Below the pieces are notes generated by a model. The model saw nothing but the letters and a program-made list of their open reading frames with translations, was not told the origin of the DNA and searched no databases. From an uncultured Erysipelotrichaceae bacterium (lineage in GTDB: Bacteria > Bacillota_I > Bacilli_A > RFN20 > CAG-826): a stretch of 43,107 nt of DNA. Positions 1 through 6,811 of the stretch are shown piece by piece. Within the stretch, counting starts at the first letter, position 1. Each line of letters starts with the position of its first letter. The DNA is taken from the NCBI GenBank assembly GCA_900317165.1, contig ONFU01000005.1:1-43107 (forward strand), given 5' to 3'. The position numbers and the translations under genes were made by a program.

Positions 1-573
1 GCCAAAAAAATCAATATGTTTGCTCATTCTTCCGTGAGAGGCATGACACAAGGCGTTTTACCTATCATCGGTTATAACAAGGCTAGCGGAAATCGTAAAA
101 GAATGAAAAAAATTGTCTATGTTAGTGGCGCTATTTCAATAAGCATTGCTTTGTTAGCTATGATTATTTCTATGATTTGGGCTGCTCCTTTATCCACTAT
201 TTTCATCCACGAAAACAATTCCATTTCTTACGCCACAAAATTTTTAAGAATATTGTGTATTGGTGGTCCTTTTTCTGCTGTTGCTTATACAGTTATTTCA
301 TTTTTCCAGGCTGTCGGTAAACCTTGGAGAAGTCTTGTTTTAGCCTTATTAAGAAAAGGAGTTTTAGATATACCTTTAATGTTTATCTTCTTTTCTATTG
401 CAAAATTGGAAAATAACTCTATTGGACCAAAGCTTATAGTTTGGGCCACTCCTATCACCGATATTATTTGTTCTCTTGTAGCAGTTATTTTGTTTTGTGG
501 ATATGTTAAACACAATGGTAAAAATGCACCCTCTTTTAATGAGCAAGAAAAATTACCATCTCTAAGAGGCTAA
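1..573 (+). CDS. MATE family efflux transporter, C-terminal part (5' end outside window)
   Basis: The frame is open at base 1, so this is the C-terminal ~190 residues of a longer protein. MATE proteins are normally ~440-460 residues in the cytoplasmic membrane and export drugs or metabolites in exchange for Na+ or H+. Visible features are the conserved stretch with GVLPIIGYNKASGN near the start, typical of MATE half 2, followed by about four hydrophobic segments and a short polar tail. The next gene starts 5 bases after the stop, so the two are probably cotranscribed. Base composition is clearly more AT-rich than the genes to the right of position 1600. The substrate cannot be read from the sequence. 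Confidence 0.85.
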   Translation, partial: AKKINMFAHSSVRGMTQGVLPIIGYNKASGNRKRMKKIVYVSGAISISIALLAMIISMIWAAPLSTIFIHENNSISYATKFLRILCIGGPFSAVAYTVISFFQAVGKPWRSLVLALLRKGVLDIPLMFIFFSIAKLENNSIGPKLIVWATPITDIICSLVAVILFCGYVKHNGKNAPSFNEQEKLPSLRG

Positions 574-578
574 TAATT

Positions 579-866
579 ATGGATAAGATTATTGATATAA
601 GACATAGAAAGCATGCTAGAAAAATAACGATTACATTTTATGGTAATAGAATTTTTTATGGCATTTACAATGAAATAAAAATGGAAGGCTATGAAATATC
701 CATTAATTATATATATTCCAGCAAAGAAAAAGATTCTTGCGTTATAAATATGACAGTTAAAAGAAGAAACAAATCATTTGATAAATATATTGCGTTTTTA
801 GCTGATAAAGTATTTTGTAAAACTATTTATATATATGATTACGTGGAAGTAGATGATGATTTCTAA
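579..866 (+). CDS. Small protein of unknown function, possible ACT-like fold
   Basis: 95 residues with no family I can name. The pattern of predicted strands and helices (strand ITITF, a helix to about residue 35, strand around INYIY, strand around VINMTVK, a helix around residues 68-80, strand KTIYIYD) would fit a beta-alpha-beta-beta-alpha-beta ACT-like or ferredoxin-like fold. That is inference from pattern only. It starts 5 bases after the MATE stop with no clear Shine-Dalgarno, so it is probably translationally coupled. It is very AT-rich and ends in an acidic tail, DDDF. No membrane segment or signal peptide is visible. Confidence 0.6.
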   Translation: MDKIIDIRHRKHARKITITFYGNRIFYGIYNEIKMEGYEISINYIYSSKEKDSCVINMTVKRRNKSFDKYIAFLADKVFCKTIYIYDYVEVDDDF

Positions 867-963
867 ACTCAGCATTAAAATTGAAGCTGAACAGCTCCAC
901 TCAGTTTGTGTAGGAATTAATTCGGATTTCAGTGCATGACAATAAGTTAGTTATATATAACAA

Positions 964-1224
964 TTATTCTTCAGGAAATTTATAAGGATTCTCTTTCATA
1001 TTCTTTAACATCATTTTAATTATCTTGAATTGTCTCCAGGCACTTCTTCTTAAGCACTTCATCGACCATTCGTAATATTCATCGCCTAAATAAGCAAATA
1101 TACCTGAGGCTTTCCATAGCCCACAACCATTTGAACGATAGAAGAATTTGTTCCACCACTCTTCAGCAGTTTTTTCATCTTTAGGTGACGCTCCATAGTT
1201 CGAATCCAGTTGACGTATTATTTT
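964..1224 (-). pseudogene. Decayed reading frame, C-terminal remnant of an unknown gene
   Basis: On the minus strand an open frame runs from just after an in-frame TGA (1225-1227) to a TAA at 964-966. It encodes about 86 codons with a protein-like composition (segments EEWWNKFFYRSNGCGLWK and AYLGDEYYEWSMKCLRRSAW). The only ATG is late, within EWSMKC. Upstream, the neighbouring frames look like parts of the same message: MNFDLLIVPMKNN ends at a TAA and YNEFRPFDSANEK ends at a TAA. The simplest reading is a gene broken by frameshifts and stops. I do not recognise the family. The surrounding 867-963 and 1225-1340 hold nothing else I can support. Confidence 0.5.
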
Positions 1225-1344
1225 TCATTGGCACTATCAAAAGGTCGAAATTCATTATAGAGCTTAATATTGGGTAAAAATGAGAAGTGTCAAAATCTGT
1301 ATTTTATTGACAAAAATCAACATTTTCCGGTATAAAAATAAAAA

Positions 1345-1370
1345 ACCAACAATAAATTGTTGGTGTTTTT
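1345..1370 (-). terminator. Rho-independent terminator of the Asn-Glu tRNA operon
   Basis: Read on the minus strand, a 9-bp stem (ACCAACAAT with ATTGTTGGT) with a 2-base loop is followed by six T residues and further AT-rich sequence. It lies 7-30 bases beyond the 3' end of tRNA-Glu. The + strand also carries a T run, so it may work in both directions. Confidence 0.75.
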
Positions 1371-1376
1371 TAGCTT

Positions 1377-1453
1377 TGGTGACCCGTACGGGATTCGAAC
1401 CCATGAATGTATCCTTGAAAGGGATATGAGTTAAGCCACTTCTCCAACGGGCC
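1377..1453 (-). tRNA. tRNA-Glu (anticodon UUC)
   Basis: The cloverleaf reads cleanly on the minus strand: acceptor GGCCCGT/ACGGGTC with one G-T pair, D stem GAG/CTC, anticodon stem TATCC/GGATA around loop CTTTCAA (anticodon TTC), T arm ATGGG-TTCGAAT-CCCGT, discriminator A and an encoded CCA. It lies 7 bases after tRNA-Asn and shares its promoter. Its 3' end faces the AT-rich segment. Confidence 0.95.
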
Positions 1454-1460
1454 AAAATAA

Positions 1461-1535
1461 TGGCGCTCAGCATAGGATTCGAACCTACAACCTACCGGTT
1501 AACAGCCGGGAGCTCTGCCGTTGAGCTAGCTGAGC
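1461..1535 (-). tRNA. tRNA-Asn (anticodon GUU)
   Basis: Minus strand cloverleaf: acceptor GCTCAGC/GCTGAGC, D arm with AGCTCAACGGCAGAGC, anticodon loop CTGTTAA (GTT) on stem CCGG/CCGG, T arm GTAGG-TTCGAAT-CCTAT, discriminator G and an encoded CCA. It is the first gene of a two-tRNA operon with tRNA-Glu(UUC). Confidence 0.95.
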
Positions 1536-1561
1536 GCAACCACCTTATTCAGGCGGAGAAT

Positions 1562-1590
1562 ATAATAGTCGGACGAAAAGCGGAATGCAA
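1562..1590 (-). promoter_or_regulatory. Promoter of the tRNA-Asn/tRNA-Glu operon
   Basis: On the minus strand, -35 TTGCAT (1585-1590), a 17-base spacer and -10 TATTAT (1562-1567) sit about 27 bases before tRNA-Asn. The spacing is ideal for the housekeeping sigma factor. Confidence 0.7.
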
Positions 1591-1643
1591 CAATTTTTCG
1601 CCTTGGCTAAATATCAATAATATTTACGATGAAATCTAGAGAA

Positions 1644-1889
1644 TTAAGCAGCTTTCTTTTCAGCTAGTTTCTTCTCAATGGAGTTGAAGAGATCACCAAC
1701 GGTCTTAAAGCTGGAGAGTTCTTCGGTCTCAAAATGAATGCCAACTTCTTCTTCGACAGCATAGCACATTTCGACAACGTCGAGACTATCAAGTCCGAGC
1801 CCGGCCAAATCAGTGTCCATTTCGATGTTTTTGATGTTAAGTCTTTCGCAGAAAAGCGATTTGATACGGGCCATTATTTCATTTTCCAT
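1644..1889 (-). CDS. acpP: Acyl carrier protein
   Basis: 81 residues, the usual ACP length, acidic and helical. The phosphopantetheine site is the DSLD motif with Ser at residue 35-36 (GLGLDSLDVVEM). The prosthetic arm carries growing acyl chains for type II fatty acid synthesis, or acyl groups for phospholipid synthesis, in the cytosol. A ribosome binding site (AGAGGAA) lies 8-9 bases before the ATG, and an extended -10 box lies about 30 bases upstream. It stands alone between the tRNA pair and the Tad operon, with no fab gene next to it. It could be a specialised carrier protein, but the sequence is that of an ordinary ACP. Confidence 0.95.
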   Translation of the reverse strand: MENEIMARIKSLFCERLNIKNIEMDTDLAGLGLDSLDVVEMCYAVEEEVGIHFETEELSSFKTVGDLFNSIEKKLAEKKAA

Positions 1890-1918
1890 ATTCAGTTTCC
1901 TCTTTCTTATTCTAGGTG

Positions 1919-1924
1919 ATTATA
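1919..1924 (-). promoter_or_regulatory. Extended -10 promoter of the acyl carrier protein gene
   Basis: The minus strand reads TGA-TATAAT, a perfect -10 with the TGn extension, about 30 bases before the start codon. The -35 position falls in the T run of the preceding terminator and is weak. Confidence 0.6.
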
Positions 1925-1941
1925 TCATTCAATTTTCCTAA

Positions 1942-1984
1942 CAAAAAGGCGCAATAGACGACAGTTGCCTATTACGCGTTTTTG
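1942..1984 (-). terminator. Terminator of the Tad-like pilus operon
   Basis: A long hairpin (arms CAAAAAgGCGcAATAG and CTATTaCGCgTTTTTG, two mismatches, 11-base loop) ends in a T run when read on the minus strand. It lies 14 bases after the pilin stop and before the acyl carrier protein promoter. It could also work on the + strand. Confidence 0.7.
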
Positions 1985-1997
1985 TTTGAGCCTATGT

Positions 1998-2144
1998 TTA
2001 AGCTATAAGCGAGGTCTCGTCAGATAGTTTCTGGGAAAGGGTGTCGACGGAGCCGGAGAAGCTCGCGTAAAGCACACTTCCGAAAAGACCAAACATGACG
2101 AGAACCATGAGCATTCCCAAAAGTTGACCTTTGATTTCGGACAT
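1998..2144 (-). CDS. Flp/class III-type pilin subunit, 48 residues
   Basis: This very short gene encodes a 48-residue protein that starts MSEIKGQLLGMLMVLV. A short polar head ends in K5-G6-Q7, followed by a single hydrophobic segment at about residues 7-29 and a short polar tail. That is the layout of Tad (Flp) and archaeal-type pilins, which are cut after Gly by an A24 prepilin peptidase and assembled by their hydrophobic helix. The usual Glu at +5 is not present (Met). It has the best ribosome binding site of the operon (AAAGGAGGTGAAT, 6-7 bases before ATG), as expected for a major subunit made in excess. It is the last gene of the operon, 17 bases after the second TadE-like gene. The pilin role is inferred from size, layout and neighbours. 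Confidence 0.75.
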   Translation of the reverse strand: MSEIKGQLLGMLMVLVMFGLFGSVLYASFSGSVDTLSQKLSDETSLIA

Positions 2145-2161
2145 ATTCTATTCACCTCCTT

Positions 2162-2512
2162 TCATTGATAATACGAGTCATAGTAGCCCACGATGGTTGA
2201 GTGCTGCACCGTAATCGCCATCGTGTTTTTGGACATAATTAAAGGCGTGTAGTCCCTTCTTAATTTGAACGTGAAGGTCATACCAACCCACAAGGGGCCT
2301 TGATGGGAGGAAAGGATCCTGGCGTTGTAGTTATTCAATAAATTTACGGTTGTCTGTGAAATCGCCCCCTCTTTGGCGATTCGGTAGCCTACCGTGGTCG
2401 CCAGGGCATTAAGGCTTGAATGAATGTGGGAAATGCACATCAAGTCACAGGCCAGAAGAAAAACGAACATCAGGAAAACGCTAGAGAGCAACAAAGAAAT
2501 CTTATAGGCCAT
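2162..2512 (-). CDS. TadE-like minor pilin/pseudopilin
   Basis: 116 residues. A hydrophobic N-terminal helix (about residues 5-27) is followed by SSLNALATTVGYRIAKEG, the amphipathic continuation usual in TadE/TadG proteins, and then a small domain predicted to be rich in beta strands. TadE-type pseudopilins sit in the membrane and help start or stabilise Flp pili. The start overlaps the end of tadC by 11 bases, and its ribosome binding site (GGGAGGTG) lies inside the tadC coding end, so translation is coupled. No clear class III cleavage site is visible. Assignment rests on topology and operon position rather than on a strong motif. Confidence 0.6.
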   Translation of the reverse strand: MAYKISLLLSSVFLMFVFLLACDLMCISHIHSSLNALATTVGYRIAKEGAISQTTVNLLNNYNARILSSHQGPLWVGMTFTFKLRRDYTPLIMSKNTMAITVQHSTIVGYYDSYYQ

Positions 2513-3170
2513 TCATAACACCTCCCATAATCTCGACCAACGCGGTCAATAACATCACCATTGAGACCCCTGAGCCAATAAGAGGCAACGCGGAAAGAGA
2601 CGAAACTCTTTCTATCTTCTTCTGCTTCCCAAGTTCATGTTTTTGATCGGACAGGCGACCGAATATTTGACGGAACTGTCGCAAATAGACTTCATTAGTT
2701 CCTTGATCGACCATTTGATAGACGGAAAGCATCACTTGGTTAATCTGAATATCATTGAAATGATCCGCAAATTCAATGTACGGGGTCACCGTTTTATCGT
2801 TTTCAATATCATTGACGAGTTTTTCCAAATGAACTCTCACCGAATCTGAAGCATAAGGAATAATGGACTGCAAAGCGTTATAAACGTTGAAGCCATCGTT
2901 CAGATAAACCTGGAAAAAGGTAAAGAGGCTTACGAATTCCTCTTCGTCTTGGAATGCGATTTTCCGCAGCATCCTTTCATATCTCGAAAAATAGAAATAT
3001 GTGAACACCAATAAACCAAGGACAGGAAAGAGAAGGAATAGAATTTGGCCACGGAGAATAAATAGGCCGACGCCCAATCCTATAAACAAAACCACGCAGA
3101 GGAAATAAACGGCGAATTCCTTATTCTCGTTAAGATTCAAAAGAACCATGTTTTTGCGTATGTTCTTCAT
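2502..3170 (-). CDS. tadC: TadC-like pilus assembly membrane protein (type II secretion F fold)
   Basis: 222 residues. There are two membrane segments near the N-terminus (about 19-39 and 43-61), a cytosolic helical domain (about 70-195) and a C-terminal membrane segment (about 196-220, ending GGVMNGL). This is the T2SSF/GspF-like arrangement of TadC, the inner-membrane platform protein that works with TadB and the TadA ATPase. It overlaps tadB by 4 bases (ATGA) and has a ribosome binding site AAGGAGGT inside the tadB end. It is shorter than proteobacterial TadC (~300 residues), which fits a reduced Gram-positive system. Sequence identity to a named family cannot be tested here; order and topology carry the call. 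Confidence 0.7.
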   Translation of the reverse strand: MKNIRKNMVLLNLNENKEFAVYFLCVVLFIGLGVGLFILRGQILFLLFPVLGLLVFTYFYFSRYERMLRKIAFQDEEEFVSLFTFFQVYLNDGFNVYNALQSIIPYASDSVRVHLEKLVNDIENDKTVTPYIEFADHFNDIQINQVMLSVYQMVDQGTNEVYLRQFRQIFGRLSDQKHELGKQKKIERVSSLSALPLIGSGVSMVMLLTALVEIMGGVMNGL

Positions 3171-3898
3171 GCCTTGACCTCCTTGTATTCCTCTTTCTTG
3201 CTAAGGCCGAAAGCTATTTTTTCTCCCGTATAGAAGCTAACGTAAACCACAATTGAGCCAAGCATCAAAACGAAGAAGGCCGCAAGACAAGAAAGAAAGG
3301 TAACGCTGGTTTTCAAAACATCGTAGAAATTGGATAAGCCAAACCTTAGAAAAACCGTAATCGCCAAAGACATCGACCAAAGCAAACCGAACTGAATCAG
3401 GTTCTTGCGATTGATTGATATGACGTCGTTTTCGGTTTCCTCGATACGAGTAAGCTCAGCGAGAAGTTCATTGGAAAGGCGAATGATATCCCCTCCTTGA
3501 TCTTGATAAATCGATAACGTCGATAGGAACATTCGGTAGATAGGCGAATCAAAATAGGATGCAAGGTATTCGATTTTCTCTATCGTGGACAATTCGGAAA
3601 TGGATTGACTCAAAGAGGTCAATTCGCTTCCTTGCCCCTGAATTGATGAAGCATAGGCTAAGTCTATTGATTCGCTTACCGAAAGGGTCGTCACGAAGGT
3701 ATTTATAAAATGGAAACATTCATGGCGTTTTCTTTCCCTTGTTTTGAATTTCTCAACCATGGGTATCACGGATAAAGACAAAACAAGAATGAAAATCAAA
3801 GCCACGCCTAAAGCGAAAATGATGGAATCGCTAGCGAAAAACGAAGCGAAAGCACAAACCAAAGATATAACCAAGCAGACGATGAATGATGTTTTCAT
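3167..3898 (-). CDS. tadB: TadB-like pilus assembly membrane protein (type II secretion F fold)
   Basis: 243 residues. Two hydrophobic segments lie at residues 3-22 and 24-46. A cytosolic helical region follows (about 60-165, with QDQGGDIIRLSNELLAEL, a typical T2SSF motif: a Gly-Gly turn between amphipathic helices). Two more membrane segments lie at about 170-190 and 198-222, and a charged tail ends the protein. TadB and TadC form the membrane platform on which TadA acts to extrude the pilus. The start lies one base after the tadA stop, with a ribosome binding site AAGGAGA. The tail of this gene supplies the binding site for tadC. Confidence 0.78.
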   Translation of the reverse strand: MKTSFIVCLVISLVCAFASFFASDSIIFALGVALIFILVLSLSVIPMVEKFKTRERKRHECFHFINTFVTTLSVSESIDLAYASSIQGQGSELTSLSQSISELSTIEKIEYLASYFDSPIYRMFLSTLSIYQDQGGDIIRLSNELLAELTRIEETENDVISINRKNLIQFGLLWSMSLAITVFLRFGLSNFYDVLKTSVTFLSCLAAFFVLMLGSIVVYVSFYTGEKIAFGLSKKEEYKEVKA

Positions 3899-3899
3899 A

Positions 3900-4865
3900 C
3901 TAATTGTTCTCCTTATAAAAGTAATCGATCTTCCGAGTTGTTTCGTTTAGATAACCCATCTCGGAAATCCTGCGGAATATCGTTCCATCCTCGGAAACGG
4001 ATCTTTTCAGATAAACGACGATGGAAATGTGGTGGTAGATGTCATCGAGGAGTTCGTCATAGACGAGGTTCTTGCCGGCTTGCATAGCCATCCTAGCCAT
4101 GCGATGGGGAACCGCGGATACGTCCAAAGCGTGGATAGTCGTAATTAACGGGTGTCCGGACATTACGGCATTTAGAGCATCTAGCATCTCAGGGCCACGG
4201 GATTCCGCGACGAGGAGATAATCGGGGTTGTTTCTCAAAGCGTTTCTGATAAGGGCTTGGAAAGAGGATTCCGGTGATCTTTCATCGACAAGCCAACTCG
4301 TCATATCCAAATCTCCGTTTCCTCTACTCAATTCCAATTCCTGGACATTATCGATGACGATGACCCTCGTAAATGGTCTTAGGTGAAGCAAAAGGAACTT
4401 CTGCAGTTCGGTTTTCCCGCACCCCGTCTCCCCCGCGATGATGATGGATTTGCCTTTGTCTATTGCCTCAAGAAGGCGTTCTCTTGTCTCACCTGGGAAA
4501 AAGGTTTTGCTGTTTTCGACCGCGGAGCCACTTGAAGCAATACGCAGAGAAAATGAATAAGCCTTTTTGTTATTGACCCGTACAAGGGATAAGAACGTGG
4601 CGTTAAGGCGATATCTTGAAAAACTCACATCCAAGATCGGTTCCTTGTAGGAGAATTGCTTTTCCGAGAAATTTGCAATTTGCCTTAGAAAGGAACCAAC
4701 TTCTTCATTCGTGAGGGGCATGTCGCTTTTTTTGCGTCCATAAGCGTTATCCATATAAAAGATGGATTCCCCATTCCAAGATATATCGGTCACGGCTTTC
4801 TCCTTTAGAAGGTCGGAAAGGAAAGAGTTCTCCATGAAGACCACGAGCTTTTCGTCATTATCCAT
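3900..4865 (-). CDS. tadA: TadA/CpaF-type pilus assembly ATPase
   Basis: 321 residues of a secretion-ATPase fold (VirB11/PilT/CpaF superfamily) that powers pilus polymerisation on the cytosolic face of the membrane. Visible motifs are Walker A GETGCGKT at 145-152, an acidic Asp box around VIDNVQELEL (170-180), Walker B DYLLVAESRG (about 215-224, the CpaF-type VGEVRG position), and a His box GHPLITTIHA (237-246). The N-terminal domain is short: CpaF proteins are often 400-450 residues, so the extra N-terminal module is missing. It overlaps the upstream TadE-like gene by 8 bases. The Walker and His boxes are intact, so it should be active. Confidence 0.92.
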   Translation of the reverse strand: MDNDEKLVVFMENSFLSDLLKEKAVTDISWNGESIFYMDNAYGRKKSDMPLTNEEVGSFLRQIANFSEKQFSYKEPILDVSFSRYRLNATFLSLVRVNNKKAYSFSLRIASSGSAVENSKTFFPGETRERLLEAIDKGKSIIIAGETGCGKTELQKFLLLHLRPFTRVIVIDNVQELELSRGNGDLDMTSWLVDERSPESSFQALIRNALRNNPDYLLVAESRGPEMLDALNAVMSGHPLITTIHALDVSAVPHRMARMAMQAGKNLVYDELLDDIYHHISIVVYLKRSVSEDGTIFRRISEMGYLNETTRKIDYFYKENN

Positions 4866-5256
4866 AATTCTCTAACCCCTTAACGATTTGGAATGTGGCA
4901 ACGCGGGATATTCTTTTCCACATCTTTGGATAGAAAGTAATCGTGACCTTCGCTTTGTAAGGAGAGGTAAGCCCGGATTGACCGGATTTGGCGTAATAAT
5001 TGATGGAAAGAGAGTATTTGCAAATCGGCTTAACCTCCAATTCGCAATAGGCTTTGACGTTCGCGGTGAAAGTCGTCCTTGAGAAAACGGGCTCGTTAAG
5101 TTCCGCTCCGGTTGAATCAGAGACGATTACCGAATTCTCGGCAATTCCTTTATATAGCCCAAGATAGGCTCTTTCGATATTGGAAAGGGTATAGTTGACC
5201 GAGAAGAAATGAATGATTGTCACCATGATGATGGTTGAACCCAAAATATGTACCAT
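4858..5256 (-). CDS. TadE-like pseudopilin
   Basis: 132 residues. A very short head (MVHILG) precedes a hydrophobic helix (about 6-24), followed by an amphipathic stretch and a beta-rich domain with two cysteines (CELEVKPIC) that could form a disulfide outside the cell. By layout it is a TadE/TadG-type minor pilin, comparable to the 116-residue protein in the same operon. It has a good ribosome binding site (AGGAGGAAAGGC before ATG) and starts 10 bases after the exported 349-residue protein. The end overlaps tadA by 8 bases. The family call is from topology and context. Confidence 0.55.
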   Translation of the reverse strand: MVHILGSTIIMVTIIHFFSVNYTLSNIERAYLGLYKGIAENSVIVSDSTGAELNEPVFSRTTFTANVKAYCELEVKPICKYSLSINYYAKSGQSGLTSPYKAKVTITFYPKMWKRISRVATFQIVKGLENYG

Positions 5257-5266
5257 GCCTTTCCTC

Positions 5267-6316
5267 CTATCCTAAGGCGACGCAATAATCGGCTTCGACG
5301 CAATTGCCGAAGAACTTCCCGGTGTTGTTCGCCATGAAATTGACGGTGATCCTGTCCCTATACTCCGTCAGGTCATAGAGGTTTAATTGGCATTGATATA
5401 TAGCGTCGTCATGGCCTTTTTTAGTCGGAATAAAAACGTCGTTGGAACGGAAATAATCATTTATTGGCGGAGTGCTTGAATACATCGAATAATCAAGCCT
5501 AGAGACATAGTAGGAAAACTCTGTCTGAACCTTATATATGCGGAAGAGGACCCCCTGATCGCTCGTCCAGTTGGAAAGATACTCGAATACCAAAGGGACT
5601 TTGGCGGCATATTTCCCATTCAAAAAGACTTTTGGGAAAACGGTCCATTCGTCTGGATATGAGAAGATGTATAAATCGCTTTTTCCCGAAAGGACATTAG
5701 AGTTGTTGATCCCTCCATGAAAGCCGATCGTGAATGAGGAAATATTCAACCCGTGATATTGTTTTTGACCGTTATCCTTACTCCAGGAACCAATCCGATA
5801 AAGGTCGCTTTCCTTAAGCTGATTTCCGTTTGAGAAACGGTTACACCACCTATAGGTGTCATATACTTTGTTTTCTTGTGGATCTTCTAGGACCATTTGA
5901 TCACCAAATCGTTCGATGTTCCACGTAGCCGTAAGAGGATATGTTTGTGTAAAGATGCTGGCCTTGATATTGAAGTTGATGACAAGAAAGACGCTCGAAT
6001 AGACTTTCGTATAATAGGCGGGGACGCTAGATTCATCATAGAATTCAGGGTTCGAGGAACTCAAAACCCCCGATTTAGTTAATTGCGAATAAAGCGTTTT
6101 GGCCTTACTTGAATCCTGATAAAGGGTCCATGAATATTCGTATCTTGGCAAATCCATATTCGTATAACGGAAACGGATTGTAAGAGGGGATCCCGCCACT
6201 AAAGGACCTATATCATAGGTAATCCCATCGAATAGGCTTTCCCCTGAAGCCGCGAAGCTAGAAAGCAGCGTCGCGGAAATTAGTAAGAACTTTCTACTTC
6301 TTTTTCCTTTAAGCAT
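5267..6316 (-). CDS. Exported protein of unknown function in the pilus operon
   Basis: 349 residues that I do not recognise. A positively charged start (MLKGKRSRK), a hydrophobic core and a plausible cut after SFAASG (about residue 25) make a classical Sec signal peptide. The rest is polar, rich in Tyr, Ser, Asn and Trp, with alternating hydrophobic residues that suggest beta sandwiches. There is no C-terminal membrane anchor and no LPXTG. Four cysteines lie in the mature part, two close together near the C-terminus (GNCVEADYC). Position two genes before the ATPase suggests a pilus-associated surface or tip protein or assembly factor; this is inference. It overlaps the upstream gene by 8 bases and has an AGGAGG ribosome binding site. 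Confidence 0.6.
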   Translation of the reverse strand: MLKGKRSRKFLLISATLLSSFAASGESLFDGITYDIGPLVAGSPLTIRFRYTNMDLPRYEYSWTLYQDSSKAKTLYSQLTKSGVLSSSNPEFYDESSVPAYYTKVYSSVFLVINFNIKASIFTQTYPLTATWNIERFGDQMVLEDPQENKVYDTYRWCNRFSNGNQLKESDLYRIGSWSKDNGQKQYHGLNISSFTIGFHGGINNSNVLSGKSDLYIFSYPDEWTVFPKVFLNGKYAAKVPLVFEYLSNWTSDQGVLFRIYKVQTEFSYYVSRLDYSMYSSTPPINDYFRSNDVFIPTKKGHDDAIYQCQLNLYDLTEYRDRITVNFMANNTGKFFGNCVEADYCVALG

Positions 6317-6689
6317 CGAAATAACCTCCTAAAGTTTTATAAGCCCGATAAGCCAAAAATCTCATTTCGGAGGAATACTCGCTATCGCTATTGAAATAAA
6401 ACCTCCACCAAAAACGATATTCGACCCCTAAACAAAGGAACTCTTTATCGAAGAATTCCCTTTCAAGTGGATCTAATTCCATAAGGAAACGCTTCATTTT
6501 CCGGATGAAATCGACTTCCTTTTTAGGGGTAAGAAAAGAAACATGGGATAAATCCACCTCTTCTACCCTCATCAAAGGGCTCATCCCTACGTTGGTAAGG
6601 CTTCTACGCAACCTCTTCCTCAAGGTTTCCGCGACGTAACGCGGTCTGACTTTTTGAATGTTTTCGTTCATGTTTTTTCCTCTTTTCAT
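6309..6689 (-). CDS. Small cytosolic protein of unknown function, first gene of the pilus operon
   Basis: 126 residues, no signal or membrane segment, strongly basic N-terminal half (RPRYVAETLRKRLRRS) and a helical C-terminal half with FWWRFYFNSDSEY. The C-terminal aromatic pattern recalls the small MG284/MPN403-type proteins of mollicutes and sigma-like phage regulators (ArpU/RinA), which I cannot verify. It might be a DNA-binding regulator of the pilus operon. Two starts are possible. The ATG at 6689 has GGGAGAG 4-6 bases upstream. The ATG at 6671 (Met7) has AGAGG 7 bases upstream and would give 120 residues. It is divergent from the guanylate-kinase-like gene, with no convincing promoter visible on this strand. 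Confidence 0.6.
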   Translation of the reverse strand: MKRGKNMNENIQKVRPRYVAETLRKRLRRSLTNVGMSPLMRVEEVDLSHVSFLTPKKEVDFIRKMKRFLMELDPLEREFFDKEFLCLGVEYRFWWRFYFNSDSEYSSEMRFLAYRAYKTLGGYFDA

Positions 6690-6811
6690 TCGGCTCTCCC
6701 AGAAATGTGCCTCTACTAACTAATAGTGAAAAAAATCAAAATTTGGCTCAAAAAAATGAAAACTTTTTAAAAATTTTTTTGGCGGTGGAGAAAAATCGTC
6801 TTATAAATGTA

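Noticed and set aside
1198-1207. GTTCGAATCC, a T-arm-like sequence in the AT-rich segment, as an att remnant
   Set aside because: A 10-base match built on the self-complementary TTCGAA is too short, and no other tRNA sequence surrounds it.
1264-1473. Minus-strand open frame of 69 codons
   Set aside because: It runs through tRNA-Glu and its terminator, and its protein sequence is simply the translated tRNA.
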